Positions 7,356 through 8,013 of a stretch of DNA of 8,013 nt are shown here, in pieces (within the stretch, counting starts at the first letter, position 1; every line of letters starts with the position of its first letter). Below the pieces are notes generated by a model that had not been told where the DNA came from, did no database searches, and saw only the letters and a list, made by a program, of their open reading frames with translations. Made by a program: the position numbers and the translations under genes. The stretch lies in assembly GCA_028691625.1 (NCBI GenBank), contig JAQUYZ010000059.1:1-8013 (forward strand), in the 5' to 3' direction. The DNA is from Eubacteriales bacterium (GTDB taxonomy: Bacteria > Bacillota > Clostridia > Peptostreptococcales > Anaerovoracaceae).

Positions 7356-7362
7356 CCTCCTT
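7356..7362 (-). promoter_or_regulatory. Ribosome binding site that decides the PucR start
   Basis: On the - strand AAGGAGG (complement of CCTCCTT) is 6 bases before the ATG at 7349. It is too far inside the longer reading frame to serve the TTG at 7382. Confidence 0.85.
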
Positions 7363-7371
7363 CTTTTTTTT

Positions 7372-7400
7372 ATTATATTCAATGCTGCCGCCTCTGTCCA
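7372..7400 (-). promoter_or_regulatory. Sigma-A promoter of the PucR regulator gene
   Basis: Read on the - strand, TGGACA (7400-7395) and a perfect TATAAT (7377-7372) are separated by 17 bases. Transcription would start near 7365, giving a leader of only about 16 bases with the AAGGAGG at its front. This is the best promoter match in the window. Confidence 0.8.
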
Positions 7401-7418
7401 TACGGGAAGGGCAAAGTT

Positions 7419-7433
7419 TTGTAAAAATTACAA
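7419..7433. promoter_or_regulatory. Palindrome TTGTAA-AAA-TTACAA, candidate operator in the divergent promoter region
   Basis: A perfect 6-bp inverted repeat with a 3-base centre lies 18 bases upstream of the PucR -35 box and about 31 bases upstream of the leftmost candidate -35 box for the aminotransferase. It is well placed as a regulator site between divergent genes, possibly for the PucR protein itself. A lone TTGTAA half-site also occurs at 7533-7538, just before the aminotransferase ribosome binding site. Binding is inferred only from symmetry and position. Confidence 0.5.
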
Positions 7434-7464
7434 TAACCTCCCCCCTTTTTTTTAACAGGTACAA

Positions 7465-7501
7465 TTGAAACCATTTGCAGCCGGTGATAAACTGATATAA
7501 A
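7465..7501 (+). promoter_or_regulatory. Candidate promoter(s) of the aminotransferase gene
   Basis: Two overlapping possibilities are visible. One is TTGAAA (7465-7470), 17 bases, then TAAACT (7488-7493) with an extended TG. The other is TTTGCA (7474-7479), 16 bases, then TATAAA (7496-7501), also with an extended TG. The two -10 regions form an imperfect tandem repeat, TGATAAAC-TGATATAAAC (7485-7502). Either would give a leader of about 45-50 bases. Confidence 0.5.
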
Positions 7502-7536
7502 CAGATTGCCATACTTAAGGCGGAATCATGTATTGT

Positions 7537-7543
7537 AAAGGAG
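7537..7543 (+). promoter_or_regulatory. Ribosome binding site of the aminotransferase gene
   Basis: AAAGGAG is 8 bases before the ATG at 7552 and fixes the start of the last gene. Confidence 0.75.
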
Positions 7544-7551
7544 TGTTGATT

Positions 7552-8013
7552 ATGAAGGATTTTAAATTTGATATTGATTATGTGAGAGAGCAGTTCCCCT
7601 GTCTGTGTAAAACGGTGAATGGAAACCCCGCGGCGTTTCTTGACGGACCCGGAGGCTCCCAGGTGCCAAGACGGGTCGTGGAGCGGATCAGTGACTACAT
7701 GTTTTATCATAATGCGAACGGTCACGGCTGTTTCGTCACCTCGGAAGAAACCATGAAATTGCAGGAGGAAGGGCGCGAAACCATGGCGGCTTTCTTTAAC
7801 TGCAAGCCAAATGAGGTAATCTTCGGTGAAAGCTCATCGAATAACAACTTTAAATTGGCGCTGGCATTGGTGAGAGATATGAAGCCTGGCGACGAGGTGA
7901 TCATCACCGACATTGACCATGAATCAAACCGGTCACCGTTGAGAACTCTGGAAGAGCGCGGGATTATTGTCAAGAGCGTAAAGATAAACCTGGATACCTA
8001 TACCCTGGATCTC
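7552..8013 (+). CDS. Class V aminotransferase / cysteine desulfurase-like PLP enzyme (3' partial)
   Basis: N-terminal 154 residues of a PLP-dependent enzyme; the frame is open to the right edge. The motif FLDGPGGSQVPRRVVERISDYM (residues 29-50), followed by NANGHGCFVTSEET, resembles the cysteine-desulfurase-like VC1184 subgroup of class V aminotransferases. The segment AFFNCKPNEVIFGESSSNNNFKLALAL (80-106) holds the position that contacts the cofactor phosphate. DIDHESNRSP (120-129) carries the conserved His123 that stacks on PLP. The catalytic lysine would lie beyond the window, so activity and true substrate cannot be judged. Relatives include cysteine desulfurases and selenocysteine lyases, but many members of this subgroup have no known reaction. 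It is divergent from the PucR gene and probably controlled by it. The nearby cysK makes a cysteine-related role attractive but unproven. Confidence 0.85.
   Translation, partial: MKDFKFDIDYVREQFPCLCKTVNGNPAAFLDGPGGSQVPRRVVERISDYMFYHNANGHGCFVTSEETMKLQEEGRETMAAFFNCKPNEVIFGESSSNNNFKLALALVRDMKPGDEVIITDIDHESNRSPLRTLEERGIIVKSVKINLDTYTLDL

Noticed and set aside
7222..7725. 167-codon - strand frame across the divergent promoter region
   Set aside because: It overlaps the PucR start region in another frame and the aminotransferase gene, and it crosses both promoters.
1..8013. CRISPR array, tRNA or rRNA genes, phage or toxin-antitoxin genes
   Set aside because: No regularly spaced direct repeats, no cloverleaf-like conserved stretches and no such proteins were seen on either strand.

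Overview
The window looks like a chromosomal segment of an anaerobic, Gram-positive, Clostridia-like bacterium of moderate GC content. The evidence is strong purine-rich Shine-Dalgarno sites (AAGGAGG, AAAGGAG), sigma-A-like promoters, an EFR1-type flavodoxin/ferredoxin fusion protein, a PucR-family regulator and a GTG start. I cannot assign a genus from sequence alone. It holds seven protein-coding genes, two cut by the window edges. I see no RNA genes, mobile elements, CRISPR arrays or phage genes.

Left part (1-2499, + strand): the 3' portion of a membrane sensor histidine kinase (7TM plus HisKA_7TM/LytS-YesM-type kinase) is followed 13 bases later by an EFR1-type ferredoxin with an N-terminal flavodoxin-like half and two 4Fe-4S motifs. 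The two are almost certainly one transcription unit. A 253-base AT-rich gap (2500-2752) follows. It holds two inverted repeats, a good sigma-A promoter and three copies of an ATTACAG motif.

Middle part (2753-6101, + strand): an EamA/DMT-type transporter, an O-acetylserine sulfhydrylase (CysK) and an APC-family amino acid permease lie in a row with short gaps (85 and 48 bases) and no obvious terminator between them. They may be co-transcribed, with a possible extra promoter overlapping the end of cysK. A strong bidirectional hairpin terminator (6138-6184) closes this unit.

Right part (6168-8013): a PucR-family transcriptional regulator runs on the - strand, convergent with the permease. Its stop codon and last codons lie inside the shared terminator. 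Divergent from it, across a 202-base regulatory region with promoters on both strands, a perfect TTGTAA-N3-TTACAA palindrome and a homopyrimidine tract, begins a class V aminotransferase / cysteine-desulfurase-like PLP enzyme that runs off the right edge.

A plausible joint theme for the middle and right parts is amino acid and sulfur metabolism: cysteine synthesis, amino acid transport and a PLP enzyme of the cysteine-desulfurase fold beside a metabolic regulator. This theme is inference from adjacency. Nothing in the window forms a clear defence or other unknown system. The most useful observations are regulatory structures and two start-codon corrections.
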